From Priapulus caudatus (lineage: Eukaryota; Priapulida; Priapulimorpha; Priapulimorphida; Priapulidae), in contig NW_014577287.1 of assembly GCF_000485595.1 (NCBI RefSeq), forward strand, positions 120,770 to 159,523: a stretch of DNA of 38,754 nt. Direction: 5' to 3'. The position numbers and the translations under genes are program-made. This document shows, in pieces, positions 1-11,735 of this stretch (positions are counted from its first letter, which is position 1; each line of letters opens with the position of its first letter). The notes beneath the pieces were generated by a model. It did no database searches and was not told the DNA's origin. It worked only from the letters and a program-made list of their open reading frames with translations.

Positions 1-670
1 ACACTCACTCACACACTCACTCACACACTCACTCACCCGACAGCAGTTCACGAAGCGTGCAGCGAGTTCTCGCAAATTGCAAATTGCCCGTTGCTTTTTG
101 CGCCCTTGTTAGATGGTTTCACATATTATACGTTTAGATTATTAGTTAGATTATTAGTTAGATGCTTTCACATGATATACGCTTTCACATATACGTTAGA
201 TCAAGAGCTAATAATAGAGATTATTCTAGAGATTATTATAATAGAGATTCACTTTATTAGTCACTCCTGGTTAGATGATTTCACATACGCCGAGCCAACA
301 AATAAGATGGGAGTCCGATGTCGGACCGACGTTAGAGGCGTGATCCAGCTTGTGATTAAACCGGGCGCTGTCTAAATCGTGCGGCGACTGTTATCACAGC
401 TGTGTACGAAATGTGCATGCGTAAAGAGAAGTCTACGATGAAACCAGCTAGCACTGAGGTTTGTGGATGTGCTTTGAAGTGTTACATCACGTCGTTTGCA
501 GCACTTGGTATATGGTGTCAGCATTGCTGCCGAACTCCGTAGGTGGTCATAACGTCAATAAATATGCCTCTGCCAATTCGCGAAACATTATATTTGATAC
601 GCCTATACAGTACTGTTCAAGAATTCATTTACCATTCGTTTCTAGGAATATATATATATATATACTATCA

Positions 671-709
<39 letters not shown>

Positions 710-1214
710 CATATATAAATAAATACATATATAATTTCCTGTTAGTCAGATAGTAAGCCTGTGAATATTAATAAGACAACAATTATTATGCAGTTATCTC
801 CGCGTGTTCCGGATAAGATACTTGGGCGTGAGATATACTTATAGATTTACATGTTGAAATAAAAACAGAAAAGAAATATATAGAATAGTTTGAGAACGTA
901 GATAAAATTAATAATGGCGGCTTTTATTTAGCATACTGTAATCAATTAATGAATGTGGCCTAAGCGAAAACGAGCGGATGAAAACCAAAAAACAAGGCAA
1001 GGCAACCGTGAGTTTGAATTTGAAGTAAAAGAACGAGAGGAAAGAGAAGAGGAATGAGGCAAGTGATAATCGCTTTGAGTACTAATTCGCGTTATTGCGT
1101 GGCCCGTTATAGCGCGCGGGTATCTATGGTAAATGTGTATATGTTTTTGTATTTCTGTATATATATAATAATATAATATATAAGAAACGCAGAGAATTCT
1201 TCAAGGGGGATGTT
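1..1214 (+). repeat. 1.2 kb block, copy 1 of 2
   Basis: The same block appears at about 3218-4476. It opens with a (CTCAC)n tract, continues through cagcagtt..gcgtgcag..gttctcgca, an (AT)n tract at 645-712 and a ttgaatttgaag..aaaagaacgagag segment, and ends agggggatgtt. Most of the block differs from copy 2 by single-base insertions and deletions every 10-20 bases. The last 96 bases (1119-1214) are identical to 4381-4476. No gene was recognised in it. Confidence 0.9.
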
Positions 1215-1289
1215 AGGGTGTGTGTGCTGGTAGGGGTGTGTGTACTGGTAGGGGTGTGTGTACCGGTAGGTGTGTGTGTACTGGTGGGG
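1213..1289 (+). repeat. about 17-bp GT-rich minisatellite, 4 units
   Basis: Units are close to tgtgtgtactggtaggg, repeated about four times with small changes. It starts exactly where similarity to the second copy of the 1.2 kb block ends. Confidence 0.8.
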
Positions 1290-2700
1290 CTGTATCATGC
1301 TTTTTACAGCTGTATTTAGTAATATCCGTAGAAGAACATTATATGAAGAAAGTAGATTATTATTCCCCTGGTAATATCAAGTGCCTTAATATAGACAGCA
1401 ACATGCAGCTGTTCGGGTGTGTTGTCACGATGGGAGTGGGTTGTCTATTAACACATAAATACAGTTTGCTGGTAGAGGCTTGGCTTGGATATGGGTGGAA
1501 TGCGTATCGCTGTGTGTTGTAATTGGCAGTTCTATCTCCGTTGACACTATAATATCGATTCGTTTGCGTTGTATTTGCACAGAAACAGACGCCGTTCACG
1601 TTTATTAAACCAGGAACAAGTCATTGTCTTTCCATCCATGTAGAGAGGTTATGTATAAATTCATTGAAATGCGGAGTAAGTCAACTAGAAGGCCTAGAAG
1701 GCCGGTCAAAAAGGCGAATTCATCATATTGCAATTCCACATTCTTTAAACCATCTGAGGAAATCGCTATTCGGGTAAGAGAACTAGAATATATATATATA
1801 TATATAGTGTTGATATAGTATTTGTTATACCAAGACACTCAACTAGAATTGCGTGACCTAGTTAGTGCAGTACACGCGCGATGTGGTTCATCTTTCCAGT
1901 AGGCTAACTTACCCTAGGTATATGCCGTCACAGGAGGCGGCCCAACCGGTTATTCATTACGAGGGAACTTTGCAAGGAATTTGCGGGAGACTCGGTATTC
2001 ATTAATACTACATAGCACGGCCTCATAGCGGGCGCCTTGGGTATTAACCAGGGTTTTATGGATGCTCCAAATCATAGCCACATGGCTGCTGAAGCAAAAA
2101 TATAATCTCATTATGCTGTTCCTTGATGTATTGAGAGGAATCTTGAGTTAAATCAGTTAATACCAGCAGTACTCGAATAAATTATCGTTCACGTTTGAAT
2201 TTGCTTAAACATTTTTTTATCGAATGTGTCGGGCACGAGGTTTTCTTAACTCAATGAGTAAAAGTGTAGCCAGATGGATAAAGCGGTTTTGTAGACGTTT
2301 GGCATTCCTCATCACAACGGACCGTATCATTATTCTTATTTATCTTATTTTATCTTTTTGCTTTATACTACGTCTTTATTCTAACGTAGGCGCGTGTAAT
2401 GGAGCAGGCATATGCTTCAATCACGCGTTGAAATGTCGTCTGTTACCTACCGCGCATGCCCCCCCCCACCCCCACCCGACTAATCGTGGCGAAGCCCTGC
2501 CAGTAGCTGCTGTGTGTGCTGGAATTTGCTCGCTGTCTCTGATCACCTAGTGTTTCATCTCCGTAACGACGTGGCGCTACTGCGGCGACAGTAACACGCG
2601 ACACGAGGCGCATTTTCGGCGTGAAGAACGCGTGTAGCGTGGCAGACATCCCCCTATGGAAAGCGTCTCCCTTCTACATTGCGCACGGTTATGGACATGA
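1290..2700. other. no gene recognised
   Basis: Mixed AT-rich sequence with a short (AT)n run at 1788-1806 and a C-run at 2460-2477. The ORFs are short, overlap on both strands and show no known domain. Confidence 0.6.
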
Positions 2701-3190
2701 CTAGCAGGGCTCATGGCGCGTTGCGCATGCGCATGGGGATTTGACTTCTCGACCGCGTGCTATCTAAAGGGGTTCGTTTTATATAAGGGGGTTGTCTGTG
2801 ATGCTATACCAGCGACGCTCGTCTTGTTGACAGTCTTGCGTCTGACGTCACTCAGACCCGAGTCTCGGCCAGAAATGTCTGTCGATTTTGTCTTTCGGGA
2901 AGCGAGATGCGATCGTCGCATCGTGGTAGTTCTGTCGGCGCGCGGACGCGTGACGTCGCGCGCCAGTGTTTGCGTCGTGTCATCCGTGGGAAGCTGTCAC
3001 GTATTCGTCAGGTTTGTGGCTGCGGGCCCGTGAGAGCTCCCTCCCCCTCTCAGCTCCCCCCCGTAAATGCTCCCTCCCAACCCTCGCGGCGCCCATGAGC
3101 GCCCTCCCTCCCCTCGGCACCCATGAGGGCCCTTCCTCCCTTGCGGCGCCCGCGAGGGAGGGGGTACTCTAGACGCGCGTCAATGATCGC
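2700..3190 (+). promoter_or_regulatory. GC-rich promoter-like stretch (NRF1, TATA, CRE motifs)
   Basis: A 12-bp NRF1-type palindrome TGCGCATGCGCA (2722-2733), TATATAAG (2780-2787) and a perfect CRE TGACGTCA (2843-2850) lie in a CpG-dense run, followed by three imperfect units of a C-rich repeat (cggcgcccatgag, ctccctccc) at about 3050-3165. No gene with a supported coding frame follows, so this is a motif-based suggestion; it may equally be part of a decayed repeat. Confidence 0.3.
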
Positions 3191-3217
3191 TGTTTACAAA
3201 CCGTCGCTATGCGGTTC

Positions 3218-4476
3218 ACTCACCCCCTCACACTCACTCATTCACTCACTCACTCACACACTCACTCACACACTCACTCAGCCCGACAGCAGTTACGGAA
3301 AGCGTGCAGGAGTTCTCGCAATTGCCAATTGCCCGTTGGTTTGTGCGCCCTTTTAGGATTGGTGTACTATGTATGTTTGTTATGTGTTAGATGATTAGTT
3401 AGATGCTTTACATGATATACGCTTTCACAGTATTACGTTAGATCAAGAGTATAATGAGCATTATTGAGAGATTATGTATTAGAGTTCACTTTATTAGTCA
3501 CTCCTGGTTTTAGATGATTACGTACGCTCGAGCCAACTAAGACTCGGAGTCCGAGTGTCGAGCACCGACGTTAGAGGCAGTTTGATCGCTATGTGATTAA
3601 CGGGCGCTGTCTAATCGTGCGGCGATGTTATGCACAGCTGTGTACGAAATGTGCATGACGTAAAGACGAAGTCTGCGATGAACAGCGTAGCCTGGGTTTG
3701 TGGATGGTGCTTTGGAAGGTTACATCACGTTCGGTTTGCAGCATTGTATTATGGTGTCAGCATTGATGCCGAACTCCGTAGGTGTGGTCATAAGTCAATA
3801 ATATGCTCTGGCATTCGCGAAACATTTAGGCTACGCTATAAGTAGGTTTCAGAATTCTTTACATTCGTTTCTGGGAAATTTATAGTATATATATATATAT
3901 ATATATTACTATCAAGAGTTGATATCTTATAATATATATATATATATGTAATACAATATAATAGATAAAATGATTTTTCCTGTTAGGTCCAGCTAGGAAG
4001 CCTGTGATATTTAATAAGACAGCAGTATGACTGCGATGTTTATTCTCCGCGTGTTCCGGATAGATACGTTGGGTAGCGTGAGATATACTTATAGATCGAT
4101 GTCGGGTGTGGTGATATACAAACAGAAAGAAGATATAGATAGTTTGAGAACGGTAGATAAAAGGTTTAATAATGGGGCGGCTGTTATTTAGATATGTAAT
4201 CATTAATGAATGCTGGACCTAGCGAAAACTGATGCGGCTGATGAAAACAAAAACAAGCAGGGCAACCGTGGTGTTGAATTTGAAGGTAAAAGAACGAGAG
4301 AAAGAAGAAGAGGAATGAGGCAGTGATAATTCGCTTTGAGTACTAATTCGCGTTATTGCGTGGCGCGTTATTGCGCGGCGGGTATCTATGGTAAATGTGT
4401 ATATGTTTTTGTATTTCTGTATATATATAATAATATAATATATAAGAAACGCAGAGAATTCTTCAAGGGGGATGTT
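3218..4476 (+). repeat. 1.2 kb block, copy 2 of 2
   Basis: Direct-orientation counterpart of 1-1214, offset about 3.24-3.26 kb. It includes the (CTCAC)n start, the (AT)n tract near 3887-3945 and the shared end at agggggatgtt. Differences from copy 1 are mainly scattered one-base indels outside homopolymers, an error-like pattern. Confidence 0.9.
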
Positions 4477-6394
4477 GTCCAGCGGGGAATAATACCACAG
4501 CATATATTGTCCATAGAAATGATCAATCTAGAAATATGGGAATTATAGCACCATGTTGTATGGGATAAATTAATATTATCCAGTAGGAATATGTGAGCCG
4601 GAATGTAGCGCTACTGCTAATCATGTGATTACGTTCGGTTGACATTATGACTGTATTTTTAGCGATTTTTTTCCGATTACTTTTTTAATATATAGCCACG
4701 GAGTAGGACATGTTTTTTACACTCATTAAAACTATTTGCCTACTCAATTTTGAATTTGAAGTAATATGATTCACGTGCTTTTCAACGAGACATCATCTAT
4801 ACAGATAATTTCGTAGGTGTTCGGTGTAATTAAATATACTGCGAAACGTTCCAGAGCGTCGATAGTAGTCACCCAAAGTTCACGTTATATTGGGTATATA
4901 TATATATATATATATATAATCTAGATCACATATTTCTTTTATATGAAACCCAACCTATTCCTCTGACCACTATGTAGCATGAAATAATTGCCTGCTGTAG
5001 CATACATACTTGATGAGGTAGTCAGTATGGCCACCCATAAGAACATAAGATGACACAGTTGCCTTATCTACGCATTGGTGGTCATGTGATGTCTCATTTT
5101 AGTGAGTGTTTCAGACGCTTTCGACCACCATCTGCCACTTACGAAAAAAACATCTGTGACACAAAACGAAGCCAAAGTACGTTATGCAGGCATAGTAATT
5201 ATGAGCTCTCTGTGCGATGTGTTCCTCGCTATGGGTCATGTATTATTCACCAGAACCCCCGAGGGCCACGTGCATTAATTACTTTTTTTTAATTATAGCT
5301 CGCATATTGTTAGGGTTGGGTTTGTATGGAATGATAACCGAAGTGAAACTTGGTTTAAAAAACGTATTCGTGCAATATAAGGGGAGTTTGATTAGAAATT
5401 ACACACGAAAGTAATTATATGGGGGAATGCTATTTATTTTTCTCAGACTAGCCACGTTACTGATACTATAGCATCCCATACTGCTGCAGTTTTAAGAGAG
5501 GTTAATTAATTGATATATATATATATATATATATATATGACGATATAGATTCAGCATAACGAAACTCCATTCTAACCCATGATATTCGAAATTCGTATTT
5601 TATGCGCAGTTTTTGCACAATATTGTTTATTTGAATCCTGTAGTAACGAGAGTCCTGCCGATGAGCGTTTAATACCTCGTGCACTCATTAATATGCATGC
5701 TATTCTATTCAGCTCTGACTAGGGTTAACTGCAGGGATTCTTTATTAGCGTCAGCGGTACGTAATCGCGGGATGCGTCATTCTCACGTGTCTGCTAGCTC
5801 CTGGCGATGAAACTATAGTGTGCGCTTTCTCTTTTATGTGTGGCGCAGCCCACTAACCGCATTAATCAGCGAGTAGATTTCCCGCCCACGATATCCGCTT
5901 GTTCTCGCGATCGTAATCGGCACACGCTGACGTATACGCACAGCTACTGCTGCTGGTCGGAGCGCGCGTGTGTGCGGGGGAGGGAGGAAGAGCGCCTGAT
6001 CGGTGATCGGCATTTAATTGTTTAGCGCTGACAATGAGCGTGTGATAGCGCTGCGGTGGAAATGATGCCGATCGACACCCCGAGTCCAGTGCTAAGCCGC
6101 TGCTAATCTAGGCTAGGAGTTCCGTCGCTGCTCCGCGACCCTGCACGGCGACGCCCTGCTCCCGTCGCTGCGATAGCTTCGTCTCCACGTGTTTCTGTGC
6201 GTAGCGAGCGCGACGACCCTAGGTAATCTCGAGTAGATGTTCCGCGCACACGAGAAAGTGAAGGCAATCAATTGAATTTGCGTTCGCCTTAGCTTCGCGC
6301 ACGCAGCGTAAGAAGTCGGGTTCTTCAGGTAGATGGCACCACCGTAGAGTGTCGCTGTGATTCGAGGAAGGTGTGAGTTTGCCGGCATGGGTCT
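4477..6394. other. no gene recognised
   Basis: Intergenic sequence with (AT)n runs at 4893-4918 and 5513-5538. The right part (5840-6380) is CpG-richer. No ORF carries a recognisable domain. Confidence 0.6.
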
Positions 6395-6522
6395 CATAGA
6401 AATAATATAGATAGACATATAGTGATATAGACATAATATAGATATAGATATAGATATAGATATAGATATAGATATAGATATAGATATAGATATAGATATA
6501 GATATCGATATATATTTCTATG
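6395..6522. mobile_element. fold-back element expanded by (ATAGAT)n (family P)
   Basis: The left end CATAGAAATAATATAGATA and right end TATATTTCTATG are inverted, matching the arms of the 44-bp palindrome at 16520-16563. The middle is an (ATAGAT)n microsatellite of about 80 bases. Confidence 0.65.
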
Positions 6523-6583
6523 ATCGGTCTAGTTGGTTTAAAAGTGAGCTTCGCAGAAACGTTGAAGAGGGAGTGCCCTGCTA

Positions 6584-6651
6584 GATGTTATCATGAGTCC
6601 ATAATAGAGGACTCTTTATTAATGTATCTATTATGGACTCTTGATGTTATC
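6584..6651. repeat. short fold-back element (TATCAxGAG family)
   Basis: The arms ATCATGAGTCCATAATAGA (6591-6609) and its near-complement at 6627-6645 match at 18 of 19 bases. The 9-mer GATGTTATC flanks both sides in direct orientation, overlapping the arm ends. Confidence 0.7.
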
Positions 6652-8227
6652 TAATCGCCTATTATAAGCACTCGTGACGGAGGTTAGAGAAGATATTATC
6701 GTGATGCAAGGTAGCAAGTCGCTTGCGCTACCCTGCTTGCTCAGTGGTCTTGTATTCCTTACCTACCCCCTGTAACAGCCAGCACGCATGGCAGCAGGTA
6801 TCGTGAAGCATGGCAGTCATCGTTGCCCCTATTCGCTCATTGATCATTGCTCGTGAAACAGTAGTAGCACGGTAGCTGCTGCCAGCTGAACATGTTGAAC
6901 AGCTGTGCTGGCCATGCAGCAGCCAGCCGTAAGTGGAGCCCGGCGCTCCAAGAGCAGCGGTGGCGAGTGCCTACTGTGTACCAGCAGCGCGTTATCTAAT
7001 TGACAGCGTTTTTGTCGGCAGTCGGCGTGTCGTACAGCAGCTATCACTGCGCTGTCTCTCGCTCTCATTCGAGCCCTGCTGCGCTTTCCCACTCGTTTGT
7101 AACATTACTTTTTGCCGTGCTGCTTCGAACCGCGAAAACAAATCTTATCCCGAGGATGAGATGGGAAAAACAATAGGATGCGCGCATGCGCGCTAGCTCA
7201 CCGCGATCGTCTGCGTGGCGTTGGAGCGGAAATCGGCCGGCCGTGCTGAAAGAGGAGTCGCAACATCTGAGAGTGATTGCATTTCGTTTCAACGGCGGGG
7301 AGTTTATTCGCTGCTTTCCGAAAAAACACACCGGTGTTTGTGTGTCTGCCTCGTGTGTTTGCGATCGGATGTCAGGCCGGCCCGTCCACAGTGCTGTACC
7401 ACGACAGTGAGTCCATAGTGAGTACTTCTTTGAGCATTGAGGAGTATACCGTCTCAGTGCGTGAGCGGTTGGAACCGTACAGTGTGCATGTGTTTAGATT
7501 ACAGCGTGTGACCGTGTTATACGCATGACGTGTAGCGCAAACGTGTGGGACTTGCGCATTGGCATGCCTTCGAAGTTTCTCGTTGGCATTTAGCTGGCGA
7601 AATCTAAAACCTGCTAGTCGAGGTTTCTCTCTGCGCTTCGCGTGTGGGAGTAATTGTCAGATTGTGATCTTGGCGTGACTGCGGGCCGTAGACATAACGC
7701 TCCCAAAATCGCACCGGTTTCGATTGTTGCCGAAAGTTGCAAACGTGATAAAGCGTTGCTGCCGGACGTTTTCCGGAGAAAGTCACATATATACTACCGG
7801 TCTGGCATGCGTGTAGGAATTCGCGCTGCGGGGTGTCTGTGCACTGTGCATGCTTGACGCGTCGCTAGGAATTTGACCATTCACCCTATAGCGAGTGATA
7901 GATATAGTCGTTATTTAATTAGCGATAATGAAATTGCGAAGAAGGCGAAGGCGAGGTGGTATGCGATTTCGCGTGGGATAGAAGAAACGGATTTGTTGCA
8001 CTGGCTGCCTGGTATGTGATTCATATTTTGATGTATCGGTGTTACCCATAGGTGCACCTATACTTATCCTACAGGCTTCTACTCCTAGCAATACGTTCAA
8101 ATGTAGTCCTAACGCGTGAGCCTATAGCTTTCCCATTGATTTCCAATGTCTCTAATCAAGCCTGAGCAACGCGGGTCTTTTTCATTCCTATAAGCTGTCG
8201 TGTAGTCTTTTATGACATAATTTTGAT
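6652..8227. other. no gene recognised; CpG-rich centre with NRF1-like palindrome
   Basis: A 14-bp palindrome gcgcgcatgcgcgc (7180-7193) with an NRF1-type core lies in a CpG-rich stretch (about 6900-7700). Overlapping ORFs on both strands show no domain. It could hold a promoter or a non-coding first exon; nothing decides it. Confidence 0.4.
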
Positions 8228-8330
8228 GATAACATCAGGCGTGTATGATATAGAGATCTAAACACATAGATATATAAGATAATATAGGGATATAGAGATA
8301 TCTCTATATTATACACACTCCTGATAACAT
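8228..8330. repeat. short fold-back element (TATCAxGAG family)
   Basis: Left arm ATCAGGCGTGTATGATATAG (from 8234) and right arm at 8299-8324, whose complement reads ATCAGGAGTGTGTATAATAT, form an imperfect inverted repeat. GATAACAT occurs at both edges (8228-8235 and 8323-8330). Confidence 0.65.
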
Positions 8331-8571
8331 GTAGTTGAAATAAGTCTGTGATTATACAACTGTGATTATAGCTATTGGTAGGAAGTCGTCAGTGTTGATT
8401 ATTGATAACAACTTTGCCCCCGGTGGCCGTATAATCAACTAACACGGCAGCGGCGGCGGTAAAACTCCGATGCAGATGGATCGCTATCATTTCCTGCCGA
8501 GCTGTGAAGTCGTATAGCGCGCATAGGAGCGAGTAGCAGGAGGTGTCATGCGCGATGCATGTCGTCGAAGC
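8331..8571. other. no gene; left flank of family B element
   Basis: No feature besides the 30-base segment at 8542-8571 that is repeated at the other side of the element. Confidence 0.6.
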
Positions 8572-9020
8572 CACAGGCACTTGGAAAGTCTCAATAAAAA
8601 AAGGTAAATAAACACGAAATGTATTTAGTAGTCTTAATGTTTCTCGACTCTATTTCGCCTATTATTGCGGATAACTTTCTGTAAATGCCGTTCAAATGCT
8701 CCTCTGCAACACACGAGTACACCGCACGCACGCCGCTGTGCACAAACAACAAGAATAAAGAGATGTGTGCGCATACTAGAGAAATAAGAGAATAAACATG
8801 AAAACAAAATTTATTCTTGTTGTTTGTGCACAGCGGCGTGCGTGCGGTGTACTTGTGTGTTGCAGAGGAGCATTTGAACGACATTTACAGTCCTGACGTT
8901 ATCGGCAATAATATAGGCGAAATAGAGTACCGCCGCCGAGAAACATTAAGACTTTGGTAGTAAATACATTTCGTGTTTATATACCATCATTTTACTATTG
9001 AAACGTTCCAAGTGCCTGTG
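8572..9020. mobile_element. 449-bp long-inverted-repeat element (family B, copy 1)
   Basis: The two arms, about 190 bases each, are inverted copies. They start CACAGGCACTTGG, pass through ctcaataaaa, aacacgaaatgtattta, tcttaatgtttctc and aatgctcctctgcaacacac, and reach gtgcacaaacaacaagaata. A loop of about 45 bases separates them. No ORF of note. A related copy is at 22320-22741 and an end fragment at 13253. An imperfect direct repeat of 30 and 35 bases (8542-8571 and 9021-9055), with 21 identical bases, abuts both ends. Confidence 0.9.
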
Positions 9021-9055
9021 AGTGTCATGCGCGATGCATGTCATGTCATCGAAGC

Positions 9056-9340
9056 AACCTTCTCGAGGCGAACCATCGCTAACCGTCCTCCGTCAGTTCC
9101 GCCCGCCATTATCGCTATAGCGAAACCTGTACGCATCCATGCTAATGGGCCTGCTAATTAAAAAAAATCCTAAACACATTCATCAAGTACGCGTATGTTC
9201 ATATGCAGAAAGAAGTGTGCGAGTGAGTGTACAGGTGAACAGATCGGCAAGTGTGATTAGGTACACGCATACAGAGACGAACAGACAAGTATACAGGTAA
9301 ATATCGAATCCAAGAGCATGCAGATATATACCGAGGCATG
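9056..9340. other. no gene recognised
   Basis: Short stretch between the family B element and the TA-rich tract; no domain-bearing ORF. Confidence 0.6.
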
Positions 9341-9515
9341 TATAATAGTATACAGTGTATAGTATGTATAGAATAGAGTACATAGTATACAGTATATAGT
9401 ACATAGTATGTTTTATATCGTATATAGTATGTAATATGTAGTGTATGTAGTATGTAGTTAGTATATCTTTTATAGTATATAATATATCGTTTATGTAGTA
9501 TGTAATATTGAGTAT
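9340..9515. repeat. degenerate tagtata/tatagtatg tandem tract
   Basis: Many variants of tatagtatgta and agtacatagta follow one another. The long minus-strand ORF across it (Tyr/Ile/Leu-rich) is a product of the repeat. Confidence 0.75.
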
Positions 9516-11389
9516 ACGGGTAAAAAAGGCGATCGAGAGTACAGGTATGAAGATATTATGTGTCTGCGATGTTACCTCTGACATTACACATTGCGCCTAC
9601 GTGGTTGGGGTGACGTGTATATGTGTGGGTGAGGTGCTGAAAACGAGCCGCCGCGCCTGGCAAGCGAGACGTGATACCGTGTACCTATCTATGCGCACAC
9701 ATAATCACGCCGAGCGTGACGCACACGCAGATATCACTTCCCATCCCTAATCCTGCGCCGCGCCCCCGCGCGTGGCTGGCTGCATGCCAACAGACTGTCC
9801 TACGGCCCGCGGCAAACAGCGAGAGCGCTCTGCCTGCTTCCCTTGTCTGGCTACAGTGCAACGCCGTCATCCGCGTACGACGAACACCATTCTGATAATC
9901 TCGAGGACTCGCGCTCGTTTTACCTGCTCTTATTCAATCTGACATCAGTGAACGTCGATGTATGCGCACTTCATCGCCAGAGAGCAATTCGCGCAAAACG
10001 GAGAGGATTGAAAAGAGAGAGGAGAAAGATGAGGATGCGGATTAATTTGAGTGTGGTGTGATCAATCAGTTAAGCTCATAGTTGTGAGGTGTAGTTGTTG
10101 GTAGGTGATTTTATTCATCAGTAGTTCCGCCGCTGATAAAAGTGGATTGTTCTAGTCTCTTTAGCTTGTACGATTCCAGTAAGATTAATCCTTCTTTTTT
10201 ATTTCTGCGTTGCATGTTTAGACTGCACAGTGCTTTGTTTTCGACTGACTCGTCTATCACAAGTACACAAGTATACTACTGTGTTTTTTGCTAGCAGTCG
10301 AGATTATTTACCCAGTCGTGGTATTCGCCTCAGGCCCCGTCATACCCATGCTGATTATTTTTCCATCGACTTGGTTGTGCTGACTCCAGGCAGCGAGGAT
10401 TGTTGACATTCCTGCTGAAAAGCTGTTTCCTACGATTCCAAGGATTTATATAGTAATCTATTTGAATAAATACGGACGACGTTCAGAGACAATATGGGCA
10501 TGAAAAATTGTTTCGTCTTTAAAAAGCTGTAGTGGTAATGGACTTAGGCCATAGGACCCCACCACTACGTGCAAACATCTTTTAATAAAGCTGCCCTATC
10601 AATGATTGCCTTGTTATACATACACAATGTTTGGGTTCAAACGAATCCAATATTTGAATTTAAATATTTTTATCAATATCATTACTAGCCGGGGTACACC
10701 TTCGCTTGCAAACCTAGAATGCGTCCAGATATTTTTCGAGATGAATTTCAATGCATTATGATCCTGTATTGCAAGTTGTCAACCTTAGAGTAGTGACTGG
10801 TAGCTACGGACCACGTTCACTGTTCCCTCCCACTCCACTGCCCGCACACGCAGTTAGACGTCATGTCTGTGTAATGTCTCCAAAAGCATTCGCACGCGCA
10901 TGCAGCGTAGCCGACAGGCCGGCGTGTATGGCCGGCCATGGCCTGTGTGGCAGGCAGGCAGCTTCCTGTGCTTGCCTCGCCTTGCACGCAGCTATTTCTG
11001 CTGGTCTTCACCGTCATGGTCTTGCTTATTTTAGTCGTTAGCGTCGGGAAGGAAGCATCCTCGCACACGTGTTGGGCATTTCCTGCCGTATTTACGCTCG
11101 GGGTGAGTGACTGTTTCGCAGACGCGATACGAATTCGTCTGCGCTCTTGCTTCTCGTTCTCTTGGTTCTCATTCTCTTTTTCGCTCGTTCTTTTTCTTCT
11201 CGTTTTCTCTTCTCGTGGCGCGTACATGTTCGCAGACGCGTCGCGGCGCGGAGAAGAAATGAAACCGGTCAGAGGGTTGAGTTGTTATTGCAGTCGCGTG
11301 GTGTTGATTGTTTGCCGATCTAGATCCCCTGTAATCTCACTGTCGGAAGTATTACACGGTCTGGCGTCTCGCACTCACCTCCCGCGCTG
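9516..11389. other. no gene recognised
   Basis: CpG-rich in its left part (9600-9900), AT-rich in the middle. At about 11140-11215 the plus strand is a T/C-rich run (cttgcttctcgttctcttgg). Both strands are open for over 400 bases around 10820-11230, with no domain on either. AATAAA is present at 10584-10589 without a gene before it. Confidence 0.5.
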
Positions 11390-11735
11390 CTCTGACGTCA
11401 TTCTACTGTGTGAAATTATGCAACTAGGTGCATTGTTCTGCATGTATAACTGGGTGGGTGGGATTTTGTGATGACGTGATGCTACTGTGTGTTATTATCA
11501 AGTTATTATGCAACTAGGCGCATTGTTCTGCGGGTATAACTGGGGTGGGTTGGGATGGCGTGGGGTGGGAAGAAGGAGGGGGGGTTCTTGTGATGACGTG
11601 ATGTTGCTGTGTGTTATTATCAAGTTATTATGCAACTAGGCGCATTATCTGCGTATATAACTGTGTGGGTGTGTGTGTGTGTGGCGGGAGGGGGGGGGGT
11701 TCTTGTGATGACGTGATGCTACTGTGTGCGACAAG
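11390..11735 (+). repeat. about 118-bp tandem repeat, 3+ units, with CRE-like motif and G-runs
   Basis: Successive units carry tgatgacgtgatgctactgt, gttattatcaagttattatg, caactaggcgcattgttctg and tataactg, ending in a G-rich tail and ttcttg. Units begin near 11390 (partial, with TGACGTCA), 11471, 11591 and 11708 (partial). The tails at 11541-11587 and 11665-11702 are runs of three or more G with short spacers. Confidence 0.88.

Noticed and set aside
1-4476. LTR retrotransposon with the two 1.2 kb blocks as LTRs
   Set aside because: The blocks are direct repeats, but the 2 kb between them has no gag, protease, reverse transcriptase or integrase frame, no clear primer-binding site, and the differences are of sequencing-error type.
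9183-9584. 133-residue minus-strand ORF rich in Tyr and Ile
   Set aside because: It follows a degenerate tagtata repeat; no domain.
10817-11471. Overlapping ORFs of 136 (minus) and 177 (plus) residues, the plus one with a hydrophobic stretch
   Set aside because: Both strands are open because of a T/C-rich run; neither shows a domain or splice context. Transcript data could reopen this.
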